A stretch of 64,000 nt of DNA from Prosopocoilus inquinatus (GCA_036172665.1 CM069875.1:25265806-25329805); one strand, 5' to 3'; counted from the first letter of the stretch, positions 48,224-58,942 are shown. The notes: a model not told the origin generated them from the letters alone. Translations and numbers: made by a program.

Positions 48224-49047
48224 GGGGAAAGTGGGCAAAACCGGGCGCCATTTTGTTTTTCATGCGTATCCATCTGCATCAACCTGAAAAGAGGAAAAAT
48301 TCCATAGAGGACGTTGAGTGACCGTTGGGCACAGGTTTACAATGTTCATTGAGTTGCAATTAATGTGTGTTGATCATGAAAAAGATTTAAAAAAAAAAAG
48401 TCAAAACGTATTTTTTCTAGAATGGTGGAGCAAAACCGGATGACCCCTGAAATAAGCTAATAATTGTCTCAATAAAGTAATTTTTCCAATTTTTATAGTA
48501 TATTTCTCACTGAAATGGTACTGTACCACCACGCCAAACGAAAGCAAATTATGGAAAGAGTAACTTCAAAACTAATTATTTCATGTTAACATGGGCAGAG
48601 CAATATTTTGACCAAAATCACATACGAAGGGGTTCTTGGGGTTGGGGCCACGGATAGCTTCAAGAACCCACTCCCTTCACAAATTGAACACTTTATCCAG
48701 TTTTCATCACGTGTCGACTCCAAGAGCAGAGCATTACAAAGTAGACAAGAGGCATAGGTCCCATCACTATCATCATCATCTTCTTCTGGTGGAATTCACT
48801 CTAGTTCGTCACCGTCTGATTCTGAAGAAGATTCTCTCAACTTCTTTTTTGTTATTTTCTATTTTTTCTTATTTTGTTCAGGCTCCGCCTTCTTTCCTGA
48901 TCCTTTTTTACCTTCCTCAAATAGCTTCTTCGGTTTAGAAGTCTTCTGCGCCTTGCTAGCTGGGAAAGGGCGTAATAACGTTGCTTGGATTGGAGGAAGG
49001 ATGCCTCCCGGTTTGACTCACCCTACCGGTTTTCCCCCATTCTCCCC
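48224..49047 (-). mobile_element. pogo-like element, truncated, inserted in the LINE
   Basis: After TA the left end reads GGGGAAAGTGGGCAAAACCG. The right end, before TA, is the complement of GGGGAGAATGGGGGAAAACC. TA flanks both sides (48222-48223, 49048-49049). The interior encodes, on the minus strand, the tail of a DDE_1 (pogo/jerky-group) transposase. The length of 824 bp leaves no room for the catalytic domain. Confidence 0.78.
48650..48960 (-). pseudogene. C-terminal tail of a pogo-like transposase (acidic region plus zinc-finger remnant)
   Basis: The minus strand reads a Lys-rich stretch, then LRESSSESDGDELE, EEDDDDSDGTYA, and a Cys motif: CLLCNAL (about 48731-48749) followed by WIKCSICEG (48679-48700). 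C-x2-C, W, C-x2-C is the PHD/RING-like finger found at the end of many insect pogo-group transposases, after a Ser/Asp/Glu-rich linker. One stop interrupts the linker, and the last finger ligands are lost. No catalytic domain is left. Confidence 0.65.
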
Positions 49048-49169
49048 TAGACAATATAGTTATAATTTCCATCATACTTCATAAATATATTTGGGGACAG
49101 AAGAAATGTAATAGATGAAAATGGAGATAAGAGCCTACAAATAAAAGTAAAATAGTGATGGTAAATGAA

Positions 49170-50397
49170 TAGGTTATGGACAACGGTTTTCGGTAATACC
49201 GAAAAACCGGTATACCGGATACTTTTGTACCGTTTACAAAACCGGTAATAAGATTTGAAATACCGTTATCTCGCTTAACGCCAACAAAATTATCCTAATT
49301 TATAACTTTGACTTTTAGTTTTCATTATTCTTTGTTGATTATTTTCAAGAATTTACTTATCTGTTTATTTTTTATAATTATTATTGTTTTCTAATAATTA
49401 TATTGCTGAACAAATGAACCGGGCCACTTGAAAAAATTAGAACAAATGAGAAAAAAAATAATATAACAATTCGTTCGTTCGTTAGTGGTCTACTTTTGGT
49501 TTGCATTTTGTATTATTATTTTTTCTCACTCTCACACTTACACTTTTACAATTGATATGTATTAATTGCATGATTTATATTTATATTAAATACAGGGTGA
49601 TCTATGACATGTGTGCCAAAAGGTAACTAGTGATAGGGGGGTCACCTTAAGCAAAAAAGTCCGTATCAACATCTGTCCTATCCGCTTTTGTTTCTGAGTT
49701 ATGGCGTTTCTTCTTTTCCGCAAGCAGCTAGTATGAATTTTATTGGAAGATATGCAACATGGCAAGTGTTTAGATTTAGAAGGTTTAAATTAGTTGCTGT
49801 TAAATTAATTATTGCCGCTTAGAGAAACTCAAGCAGTAGAAAATAAAAAGAACATACATTATTATAACAAATTATCAATTATTGAATATAACTCCTCAAA
49901 CATTTACGCTGAACCTATTTTTAAAACGGGTTTGTTATATCACGTGAGGATTTTCTAAGGATCATATGTGTTCGTTGTGTGCATTATTTATGCCATCTCT
50001 AGTAAAGATTTCCTCCGTCCACAAAATATAACTCAGAAACAAAAGCAGATGGGATATGTATTTGTTTATATTTTTTTACTTAAAATGACCTCACCTGTCA
50101 TCGGTTATCGTTTGGCACACATGTCATAGATCGCCCTGTACGTTCTATTGTTGTTTAAGTGGCAGAACAGCTTGGCTGAACTTCGCCAAGTGTAATGTTG
50201 CTAATCTTAGTTTTAATATGATTTTGTTTCAATAAATGACTTTCTTTCTTGCACCATTGCTCCTATCTTTTGAACTACATAATAATATTTATTTTAATAT
50301 CGAAAAATACCGAAATCCCTGAATCCCGGTATTTTAAATATAAATAATATCAAATGAATACCGGTATTGTAAAATTGCGCCGGTATTCCATGGCCTA
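49170..50397. mobile_element. hAT-like element with 8-bp target duplication, carrying a nested MITE
   Basis: The left end reads TAGGTTATGGACAACGG with repeated GGTATACCGG and CGGTAATACCG words. The right end reads GGTATTCCATGGCCTA. TAAATGAA lies outside both ends (49162-49169, 50398-50405). Terminal subrepeats of the CCGGTAT type near both ends are common in hAT elements. Excluding the nested MITE (49593-50138) the element is about 680 bp and encodes nothing recognisable. Confidence 0.78.
49593..50138. mobile_element. TA-flanked long-inverted-repeat MITE nested in the hAT-like element
   Basis: The left end CAGGGTGATCTATGACATGT and its continuation GTGCCAAA are matched at the right end with one mismatch (GTTTGGCACACATGTCATAG, then ATCGCCCTG). 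Looser complementarity runs about 130 bp inward, including GCTTTTGTTTCTGAGTTAT. TA duplicates lie at 49591-49592 and 50139-50140. Noncoding. Confidence 0.85.
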
Positions 50398-50409
50398 TAA
50401 ATGAATGAG

Positions 50410-50620
50410 AAGATCAGAGACACTGCAACAACATAAGGTGTAAAAGAGCTAAGGTAGAAAGATCAAATTTCTAGGAAGTATACTAATAGTAGATGGAAAA
50501 AAATAAGCAGAGATAACAAGGAGATCGAGATTGAAAAATAAAATTTATTATTACCCATTAAATAAGCCGACAGATGATTTTTGACGGAAAAAAGTAGTGT
50601 CTGAAGCTCTACCTTTAAAA
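50410..50620 (+). pseudogene. LINE reverse transcriptase remnant, 3' part of the split copy
   Basis: The plus strand reads KVERSKFLGSILIVDG (FLGS at 50468), then ITRRSRLKNKIYYYPLN. This is the conserved segment after the YADD block in non-LTR reverse transcriptases (F-K-Y-L-G-S-I, D-G, E-I-x-x-R-I). Together with 47920-48180 and the 120-bp strip 49050-49169, it forms one collinear LINE copy opened by two insertions. Confidence 0.68.
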
Positions 50621-50729
50621 AAGGACCGATCAAATCGAACAATAAATATATTTTTTACAGGGGTGTTTCCCTCCTTTATTATATTTATTTTTTTAGTGCA
50701 CTTCTAATTTAACCCTTCGAATTTCAGAG

Positions 50730-50797
50730 TCACATTAGTTTGGTAGTAAAACGTTCGGCGTGTAACCGAGTGACGTGAGTTCGATCCTCAAATGTGA
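50730..50797 (+). tRNA. tRNA-like cloverleaf, probable pseudogene or SINE head
   Basis: The 68 nt fold as a cloverleaf: acceptor TCACATT/AATGTGA (7 of 7 pairs), D stem GTTT/AAAC with loop GGTAGTA, anticodon stem TTCGG/CCGAG (one G-T pair) with loop CGTGTAA, 5-nt variable loop, T stem TGAG/CTCA (4 bp) with loop TTCGATC. GTTCGATCC is a good B box. Defects: one base instead of two between the acceptor and D stems, G instead of U before the anticodon position (TGT), and a four-pair T stem. These argue against a functional tRNA. Confidence 0.45.
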
Positions 50798-51825
50798 CAC
50801 AATTTATTAATAATTTAATAATTTATTATAGAATAATTCAAAATTAAATTAACAATATCTTTGAAACTAAAATGAGGTGAACTATGTACATAAATTTCTT
50901 AGCTTAGAATTTGTAATTGGGTTAATAAATTATTCCATTCAGTACAATATAGATTCTAGAATGTTAATATTACAAAAATTTAGTTTCAAGAAACCTTGTA
51001 GATATAATGCGTACAACCGTGAGCAAAAAAAAAACTTCATCGGTGTCATTATTTGATACAATAAAACATAATAAGCAGCTAAATAACCAACTCCAAACAC
51101 TAATGAGTATCTAATTTTAGCACTTTTTTTTCAATTGCATAGCCTTATCGTTATCGACATAAATTTAATTTAAAATTCAAATTACTATATCTATGTAACT
51201 CTTCTTAATGTGTCCATTTCTGTGTGTTGCCAGAAATGTCAGCAAATTATCTAATCCCTATTGTGACGTGACCATGAATGAGAACTAGTTCTATTTTTCG
51301 GTTGCAAATTTTGACCTTCATTCAAGGCCGACCAGAAAATGAAGCATCGTCGTCGTGCAGGCGGTGTATTAATATACCGTAGCAGGCAACGACGCACGTA
51401 CTCCATCTGCACTTTTTTTAGACAGCTTTTACCTGGCGCCGGCATTTTTACGTATTTTTCGCACTAACAACAGCTAACTGGTTTCTTATATGCTGCAGGT
51501 GAGTTTAGTAGCGAACGATTTTAGCACCTGCCTGGCGATGCAGGTTTTAAAATTAACAGTTACTAACCGGCTTTGGATTCCACGTTGAAAAGATCGATGA
51601 TTTGTGATGTGATGAATAAACAAAGGAAATTTTATTTTTTTAATTTTTTTTTACTTAAAACTGACCCAAGAAATCAAATTGCAAGTCAGTTTCTGTTGAG
51701 ACTACAATCCAAGCAGCTCTGTCAAGACAGTTATCAGTTGTTGATAATATAATCAAAAATAGTTTGCCAATGTAATTTTTATAATCACCGAAATATATTC
51801 TTTCTGAAGTTAATAAACTTATTTG

Positions 51826-52026
51826 CTACGTAAATCCACCAATAATTTCATCAGTTTTGATTACAATAGACCTCACGAGTATCCCCTGTACGCTTGTTTC
51901 GACCGTATTTGGAGCCTCTTCAGCAAGGGAGTAGTTCACCAACACCAACTGCAACCAAACAGACCTATCTGGGTTGAATTTTCGCATCGGACGTAGCGTA
52001 TAGTATCGTGGCATTTTCGAGCTCAT
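51826..52026 (-). CDS. Unrecognised 66-codon ORF with coding-like composition
   Basis: A minus-strand ATG at 52026 opens 66 codons that are richer in G+C than the flanks, with an ordinary amino-acid mix (MSSKMPRYYTLRPMRKFN at the start, SLAEEAPNTVETSVQGI in the middle). I recognise no family. No splice donor or partner exon is obvious. It could be an exon of an unknown gene, a retrocopy fragment or chance. Confidence 0.25.
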   Translation of the reverse strand: MSSKMPRYYTLRPMRKFNPDRSVWLQLVLVNYSLAEEAPNTVETSVQGILVRSIVIKTDEIIGGFT

Positions 52027-53790
52027 AAGACTTCAATTAAGCACCGTTGCCAGATATATGTGCAAGTATCATTAATTTCGAATTCTAAACTATAATGGAA
52101 GTGGTCCACATACCGGGTGTCCCGTGCCATGTGCTCACCCTTCTAGAATCTTTATTTATTAATCGATTAATTTGAATTTTGGAGACAATAAATTAAACAA
52201 AAAATGGGATTTTTCGACATGCTGCTAGTCGTCATAGGACTTCCGGTTTCGCCGGAAGTGATATCAACTTTCTTATTTTAAATAGAATACCCTATATATT
52301 TTTACATATTTGTCCGAATACGTATCAATTGTTAATTTTGGTTTCCATGACAACGAGAAAACAACTTTTTTATTTTTCAATCTAGACAGCTATGAATCGC
52401 ATTTTCTCGATCTAATGCGATCAGGTGTTTCAAGAAAATCACTCCTTCGATTGTATTTTAATTTTTAATATTTTTACAGTATTTAAAATTTTCATTAGGT
52501 CTTAACTCATTTTTTTTCTATAGTACCTCATATGTTTCTTAGATTACATCAACAGAACATTTCTTTCTGGGTACATTGATACCAAATACATCATATTTTC
52601 TTTGAAAATAATTTAAAATAGAGCATGTCTTATTGAAATTTTACACTCCCTTTATTTCAAAGAAAATATGACACTTTTCTGTCAATTTTCACAAATTTGA
52701 TACAAGAAATATTACCTTATTGTACGGACTTAAAGAACTAAGAACTTGTTTACCATTTTTTCGAACAAGTTACTGTTTATCGGACAACTGATATTGCACT
52801 CCTGTGTAAAACCGCGAGTACGATACTGGATTTAGGTCGTTATAACTCGAGCGAGTATTCGATAGATATTGTCTTTATTAATGTAAATTTTTAAAATCTG
52901 TTTTCGCTATTACTTACGTTAGATGCATGATTTAAAATTAGTTACAATTACACAGGGTGTTCCGTGTGGCTTTACCAAACCAAAGTTGTGTTTTTCTAAA
53001 TGGAACACACAGCACATTATGGTTTCGATTCATCTTTAAGAGCAGATAAATTTATTGTCAGAGTGTTATAAACCTAACCCCATGGTTTTAGAAATATAGA
53101 CATTTAAATGTAAAAAGATTGTATTTTTTGATATTTGGTACATTAGATTTTTATTAACGCATTACTAAAATACCACATTATTAAAATGTGGTATATACAT
53201 TTTACAGTAAAGTTTTACAACTTCTCTGGAATAAAAAACAATATTCATCTCGAACATATTTCCATTATTTTACACAAAATGATTCATAACGTGTATGCTT
53301 ATTTTAGTCGGTTAATTTAAACGGAACAGCCTATGTTTTATTATTAAACACGTCTCCCCGATAAGTTGAAAAAGCTTGGGGCTTATAACTAAACGGTAAG
53401 ACGTCAAAGTAGTACATTTATAAAATTACAGCATTTATTCCATCTTCCAATGGAATATTTTGTCTATAATATCGTTGATTTTCATTAGAAAATCTGTAGA
53501 ACATATTCTCCAACAAATCTGCAACACACTGTATGCAAGTGTGACAGTAACGAAACCTTTTATTCTTTTACATGAAATCATATGAAAAGTACCAAAATTC
53601 ACTACTTTAGGCTAAACCAAAAATTAGTTTATTAGATTTAAGCTCTTGCTTTATTCTAATTATTGGCCATTACCATTTTAATAAAAATATTCAACTTAGT
53701 TCGAATAATAAAAAAAAAAATACCGCATAGCCTGAGATTTTTTGGTAAATATGTTTATATTTTGATTGGGGGATTAAAGCACTTACTAAT
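52027..53790. other. Intergenic with isolated ACAGGGTG-type ends
   Basis: ACCGGGTGTCCCGTGCC at 52112 and CACAGGGTGTTCCGTGTGG at 52951 look like element termini. A GGAACAGCCTATG word at about 53324 may be the right end of the second. A perfect small hairpin ACTTCCGG/CCGGAAGT lies at about 52240-52261, and an ATACCACATT/AATGTGGTAT hairpin at about 53170-53193. No coding region. Confidence 0.45.
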
Positions 53791-53809
53791 TTAATATTAG
53801 AATTTATTC

Positions 53810-53848
53810 TAGCGACCGGTTTCGGTGTTTAAACCTTTATCAGGCAAG
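53810..53848 (-). ncRNA. Degenerate hammerhead-like motif
   Basis: The minus strand reads GC, CTGATAA, A, GGT..ACC stem, GAAA, palindromic ACCGGT, C, GC. The order is that of a hammerhead: core, stem II, GAAA, stem III, cleavage base, stem I. The core is CTGATAA instead of CTGANGA (the essential G is A), and stem I is only two pairs, so activity is unlikely. It shares the extra A after the core with the Penelope-like motif. No associated ORF is recognised. Confidence 0.35.
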
Positions 53849-54238
53849 TAAATAATATTGAATTACAAATGTTGGAAGAGAAAAATTAATTAAACAGTAA
53901 AGTCAAATTGCTATGGTTGGGAGAAACTGTTTCTCCAATTTTAGTTATGCTATTCTCAAATATGAACATTGAAGTCTCTGTTCACAATTCTGGAAATTTA
54001 AGTCGTAATCATATTGTTAAAACCCCTCTATTGACTGAAGATGGATATATGAGCATAACCAAAGATATGCAGCCACAACCAACGGTGCTGAGGAGTTAAT
54101 AATTTCAAGAATTCTGGTCGGTTTAGGGAAAGCGAAGATTAAAAAATAGAGCAGGACAAGGTTGTAAAAGGGCAACAAACGCCTTGAACGCACAATTTTT
54201 AACCTTTAAGTGCCCTACGTACCCGACAATAGGAACTA

Positions 54239-54470
54239 TTCAATACAGAATAGTCGCAATTTACGACAAAATTGCTGAAAATTTAATTGTACCATTCTGT
54301 ATCGAGGACATTAAATTTAAAGGACTGTTGCTGTGGTAACAACCAATGATAAAGTTTTATGATAGGTTGTTACCACAGCAACAGTCCGTTAAATGTAATG
54401 TCCTCGATACAGAATGGTACAATTAAATTTTCAGCAATTTTGTCGTAAATTGCGACTATTCTGTATTGAA
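54239..54470. repeat. Near-perfect palindrome, 106-bp arms
   Basis: Arms 54239-54344 and 54365-54470 are inverted complements with only a few differences, around a 20-bp loop. They start TTCAATACAGAATAGTCGC. Each arm ends at the loop in GTTGCTGTGGTAACAACC, an X-box-like word. A truncated third copy of the outer half lies at 54648-54700. Probably a foldback MITE. Confidence 0.85.
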
Positions 54471-54595
54471 TACGTTAAATTTAAGTGTGTTGCTATGGTA
54501 ACAACTAATCGTAAAGCTGCTATTGTAACAAGCAATCATAAAGCTTTGTGATTGGTTGCTACCATAGCAACACGCTTAAATTTAACGTACTCAAT
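54466..54595. repeat. Second, adjacent palindrome (about 42-bp arms)
   Basis: Arms 54466-54507 and 54554-54595 share TACGTTAAATTTAAG and GTTGCTATGGTA in inverted orientation. The loop repeats AATCRTAAAGCT words. It overlaps the end of the previous palindrome by a few bases, and its arm ends in the same GTTGCTRTGGTAAC core, so the two are related hairpins. Confidence 0.75.
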
Positions 54596-54729
54596 ACAAT
54601 GTCAGGTCAAAAAGCGATCGCAAGATGTAGCTGTTTTATCTGTTCATCAATACAGAATAGTCGCAATTTACGACAAAATTGCTGAAAATTTCATTGTATA
54701 GTGCAGTGAATATCCAAATTACCATACAA

Positions 54730-55200
54730 ATCAGAAGAAATCAGAAATTAGGGTCTGCGAATCTTTAAAGGCGCGTACAGAGTTAGTGGTTGTGAATAAT
54801 GGTGCTGTGGAAGCTGATAGGTACATCAGTAAGGTTTCTAAACCACGTATTGTACCCCATGCACCACGGACCATTAATTGGTCCATACTTTCTATTAATG
54901 CAAGATAACGCACGACTGTCTTTGCTGGGACTGTGCAAGAATACATTAATGAAATAGAGGATGAGGATTTTAGACCGCCCTGCTAGAATCCCAAATCGAA
55001 ATGTGATTGAGCATATTTGGGACCATATCGGGTTCTCTTTGCATATAATCTAGCCTTTAGCAGTAGCATTAAATCAATTCGCAGTAAGAGTATCTGAAGA
55101 ATAGAACCTTCTAAAGCAAGACTATATCAGAAGTGTTGTTCAGTAGCTTCCAAGACGGATGCAAACTATTACACAACCTACAGGGGGAAATACTCATTTC
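54730..55200 (+). pseudogene. Tc1-type transposase, decayed C-terminal part
   Basis: Plus-strand blocks in order: a diverged VEADRYISKV segment, LLMQDNARL with the second catalytic Asp (codon 54904), PARIPNRNVIEHIWDHIG with the Glu (codon 55009), KQDYIRSVVQ, and RRMQTITQPTGGNTHF at the end. Asp and Glu are in one frame with exactly 34 residues between them, the DD34E signature of Tc1. At least four stops and an upstream frameshift inactivate it. The palindromes at 54239-54595 and 54648-54700 lie where its N-terminal half would be, probably separated from it by insertion. Confidence 0.82.
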
Positions 55201-57356
55201 TAGTGTTCTTTTTAATTAGTATTATTTAATCTGTTTGTGTTCTTCGTTATAAAATTAGTGATTTCTTAACAGTAATGGGTTAAATTTAACTAGAATAAGT
55301 AATGAATAATAATAAAAGTTAATATTAACCATTAGAAAATAAAGTACCTCGTTTAACGGAAAAAAGTCAAGTGATGCGCTAATTTTTTTGCCGAGTATAT
55401 ATTATAAGAATACACAGCCGCATGGATTAAATGATAAGTAGTTCGATAACAATGATAATGATTTGCCATGAATAATTGAGCTTTAACAGATAAGACGTTC
55501 AAGAAATAATTGGAATACAAAAAGTCGAAGTAATAATAAATAGACAGGCAAACAAGGATACTCTGTAGGAACAGGATTGTTGTAACAAGTGTTCGGGTAT
55601 GCTACACTTTATGTTGCTTCATATATTTCTTAAATCTGTTTATTCTTAATTGTATGTTTTCTTTAACGAGAAGCGGATTTAATACACCACGTTTATTTTT
55701 GTAGAACACTTAATTAAGATCATTTTTTATTTCGACATTTTTTTAATATAAACAAATAATATAATCAGTATTAGCATTTGAATTAATTTTATTTATATCC
55801 TATATGTTTTAAGCTGTCGGAATACCTATGCAGGTAACTATGGTTTTTAAGTTAAATAAAACTTTAATTTATTTTCAGTATAATCAAGGAATTTTGTCGC
55901 TGGAATAGTTGTAATTCGCACACATTAGGTAAATTATTTATTTACCTGGAAGTACCAGTAATGATAACTTGGAATTTTTATGTTGTTATGTTTCAAAATT
56001 CATACGCGGAAACATTTGAAACGTTATCAAATAATTTTGTATTTTGGTCATGTTTTTAAAAACCTCAGTCACTATCAGCCGGTTTTTTATATACATACCT
56101 ACAGGACACGTGTGGTTTCAAAGGTCAGTAATTGATTAGCCGACTACACACGAACAATCTTATCACGACGATCACTTGTTTGTTCAAGAACTTATAAACA
56201 CATGCTCGGTCATTATAGAACGAAGCAGGTTATGACCTTAGCAGTCGTACACATACTGTATATTACATTATTGGATTTTTTTTCATGATTGGCATAATAT
56301 TCTTTATTGAGAGCAAATTGTTTTCGAAAATTATATAATAAATTTACATGTAATTTATGATAAAACCTATTTTTTAATGTGTAGAGGGAGCAAAAAGAAT
56401 TACATGAATTTAAACATGTAAAATTGAAAACAAAGAGCAAGTTCTATTTAGTAAATTCTAGTGACTTTGATTGTTGCTGTTGGCTGTTGGCTCAGATGAA
56501 TGAAGAACGACTTCAGCTAGTTTATGCGGGTATATGTTTATAAATAATTTTAGCTTCGAGACAGTTTAATCAGTGATGACCACGTGTTCTCCGTTTGGAT
56601 GATACCCTTGATAACATAATCCAACATTTCCAGCTGCTCGAAGAAAATAACTTGAAGTTAGAAGCATTAATGAGTTACCATCTTCACCAACATTAACATT
56701 CTAAATTACTATTTAGCAGAACATCTTTTTATGAATATAATTGAAACGTGTATTGTAAATTACAATTCATGAATTTATACACACTTGTTTACATGAATTT
56801 TTACGTGAAATTATTGGAACATGTATTGCCGGCTTAAGCCATTTCATCAACTTAACATAATAATACTACATATTTCAATTTACTCATTTAATGATTAAAT
56901 GAGTAAAACTTATGTTTAATTAAATTCTTTTGATCGTAAGAATTATATCGATGCAATTATTCCATTATGTTCCTGCATATTTTTTAGTTAGTTTACCAAA
57001 AATGTTTCAAAAATGGATCAATCAAGTTCATAATAAAATCGCTATCCTCATACATGAGGATTACAAAATCCGACAAATTTACTTTCAGTTGTTATTGGAA
57101 AATTATTAAAAGGAATATATGAAGATAAGTCTTACTGATAATTTAATTGCAAGTAGAATTGGTGGAACATTGGTGCTTGAATACACAAATATTGAATTGA
57201 GAGCAGAACGTAATTTAGATAGAACAGTTTTATAGAAAACACTTATTTGAATTTATACTCAAAAAAATAGTTACACAAACAAATGTTTATCGTTAAAAAT
57301 GAACGTCATGGTCATAGCTTCTTGTTTGATACATTAATACGTTACTTGCATATTTT
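55201..57356. other. Intergenic, no feature recognised
   Basis: Uniformly AT-rich without recognisable coding sequence. TTTACTCATTTAATGATTAA, followed by ATGAGTAAA, at about 56879 is a short hairpin. Confidence 0.45.
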
Positions 57357-58472
57357 AAGGGGCCCACACACTGCGTTTTCACGGAACCGTTTAGTTAAAC
57401 GAACAAGTCTGTTCGATCAAAAACATACATAAATATAGACTTTTTGTTTTGTTTGGCAACTAAACCGTACGCAAGACAATAAAAGTACTTATGAAGACAA
57501 TATATTTGTGTGCAGTGGCGGAGGCAATAGCCAGCCATCATAAAATCAAAAAAGAAGTAAAAGCGGACAAAGTGTCGAGAGAAAGGGCTGATGTATTAAT
57601 TCTTTTCTGTAGCCTGCCCTATGAATCAATCTTCTTTTTTACCACTTCTTTTTATACTTCAGCATCCACCTATTTTATTTTGCTAATAGTTGTTCATATC
57701 CATAGTCTTTCTTAATATGATCACTGTACTCGCGAGATTTTATTTTTCATGCACGGAAGACTACGATATAGCTCTATAAATTCCAATAAAAACTTTCTTC
57801 TAATCTGGCGAGGATCCATCATATTGAAACCAGTTTGTATTACACTTTAAGGGGCCCACACATTGCGTTTTTACAGTACCGTTTTGTTCGACGAATAAGT
57901 GTTTGATCAGAAACCACACAAAATTAAAGTATCTGTCGTTGAAGATGACGTACAAAGCCGATGCAAATAATCAGGTTCAGCCTGATTTTGTTTGTCAAAT
58001 TTGTTCGATAAACTTGCTAGTTCGAGCAAATCTAAAATATGTGCGATAAACAGTTTTCAAAAACGACAATTGCTGCAGTGGCGTAGGGATTAATTAACAA
58101 GTTTTTGCGTAATTTGTACTGTACTAGGAATTGTTTCAATATGACGGATCTTCCAGATTAGTACAAAGATTTATTACAATCTATAGAACTATATCGCAGT
58201 CTTCTGTGTTTATGGATTTTATCGCGAGAATACCGCTGCCACTGCAAACAAATATATTGTCTTCATATATATTTTTATTGTTTTGCGTAGAGTTTAATTG
58301 CCAAACAAAACTATAGTCTGTATGGGTCTCGCTTACACCGTTTCTGATCGAGAAGATTTGTTCGTTGAACAAAACGGTCTCGTAAAAACGCAATGTGTGT
58401 TTTGTGTCGTTTTTGATTGAACAGATCTGTTCGTCGAACAAAACGGTCCTGCAAAACGCTGTGTGGGCCCCT
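57357..58472. mobile_element. Large foldback/MITE cluster with GGGGCCCACACA ends
   Basis: The outer left end, after TA, is AGGGGCCCACACACTGCG (57357 on). The outer right end, before TA, is CGCTGTGTGGGCCCCT. A second left end sits at about 57851 and a second, partial right end at about 58330-58403. Long stretches of the left half (57490-57810: GACAATATATTTGTGTGCAG, TCGCGAGATTTTAT, GAAGACTACGATATAG) recur inverted at 58130-58270. It is best explained as two related elements, one within the other. Noncoding. Confidence 0.7.
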
Positions 58473-58942
58473 TATACACAATGGTCCGTCTTTATATCGT
58501 TTATGTTTATTTTAATCGCAGCTTTAGTGAGAGACGATTTTAATCATGAAATGAGAATACGGGCCATTGTTATTGATCTAGTATCAACAATTTTTAACAA
58601 ATTTCTAATAAAAAAGTTGTGCAAAGAAATATGTTACTATCTAAATTGGAACAATATTTAATATTGTGTGTCAGTTTCTTTTAATTGGTGATAAAAATAA
58701 CAAATATAAATTTCCACAAAAAGGACGTCGAATCAACGACAATAATGTTTGTGTCGTATACAGGATATCCACCTGGTGCTGAGGTCTTCTCTATCGTGTG
58801 TAGTCTATAGTATGCACAAAAACTTATACGGAAGTTTTATTTAAGAGTTTGTAAGATATTGATGTTTCAGTGTAAAAAATTGCTGCATTACATATGAGCA
58901 TCCGCAATTTGATTATTTATTATGTAAGTAGTCAAAACAATA

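Noticed and set aside
48636..48938. 100-codon plus-strand frame rich in His, Ser and Leu
   Set aside because: It is the complement of the acidic and zinc-finger tail read on the minus strand, which makes protein sense; the plus frame does not.
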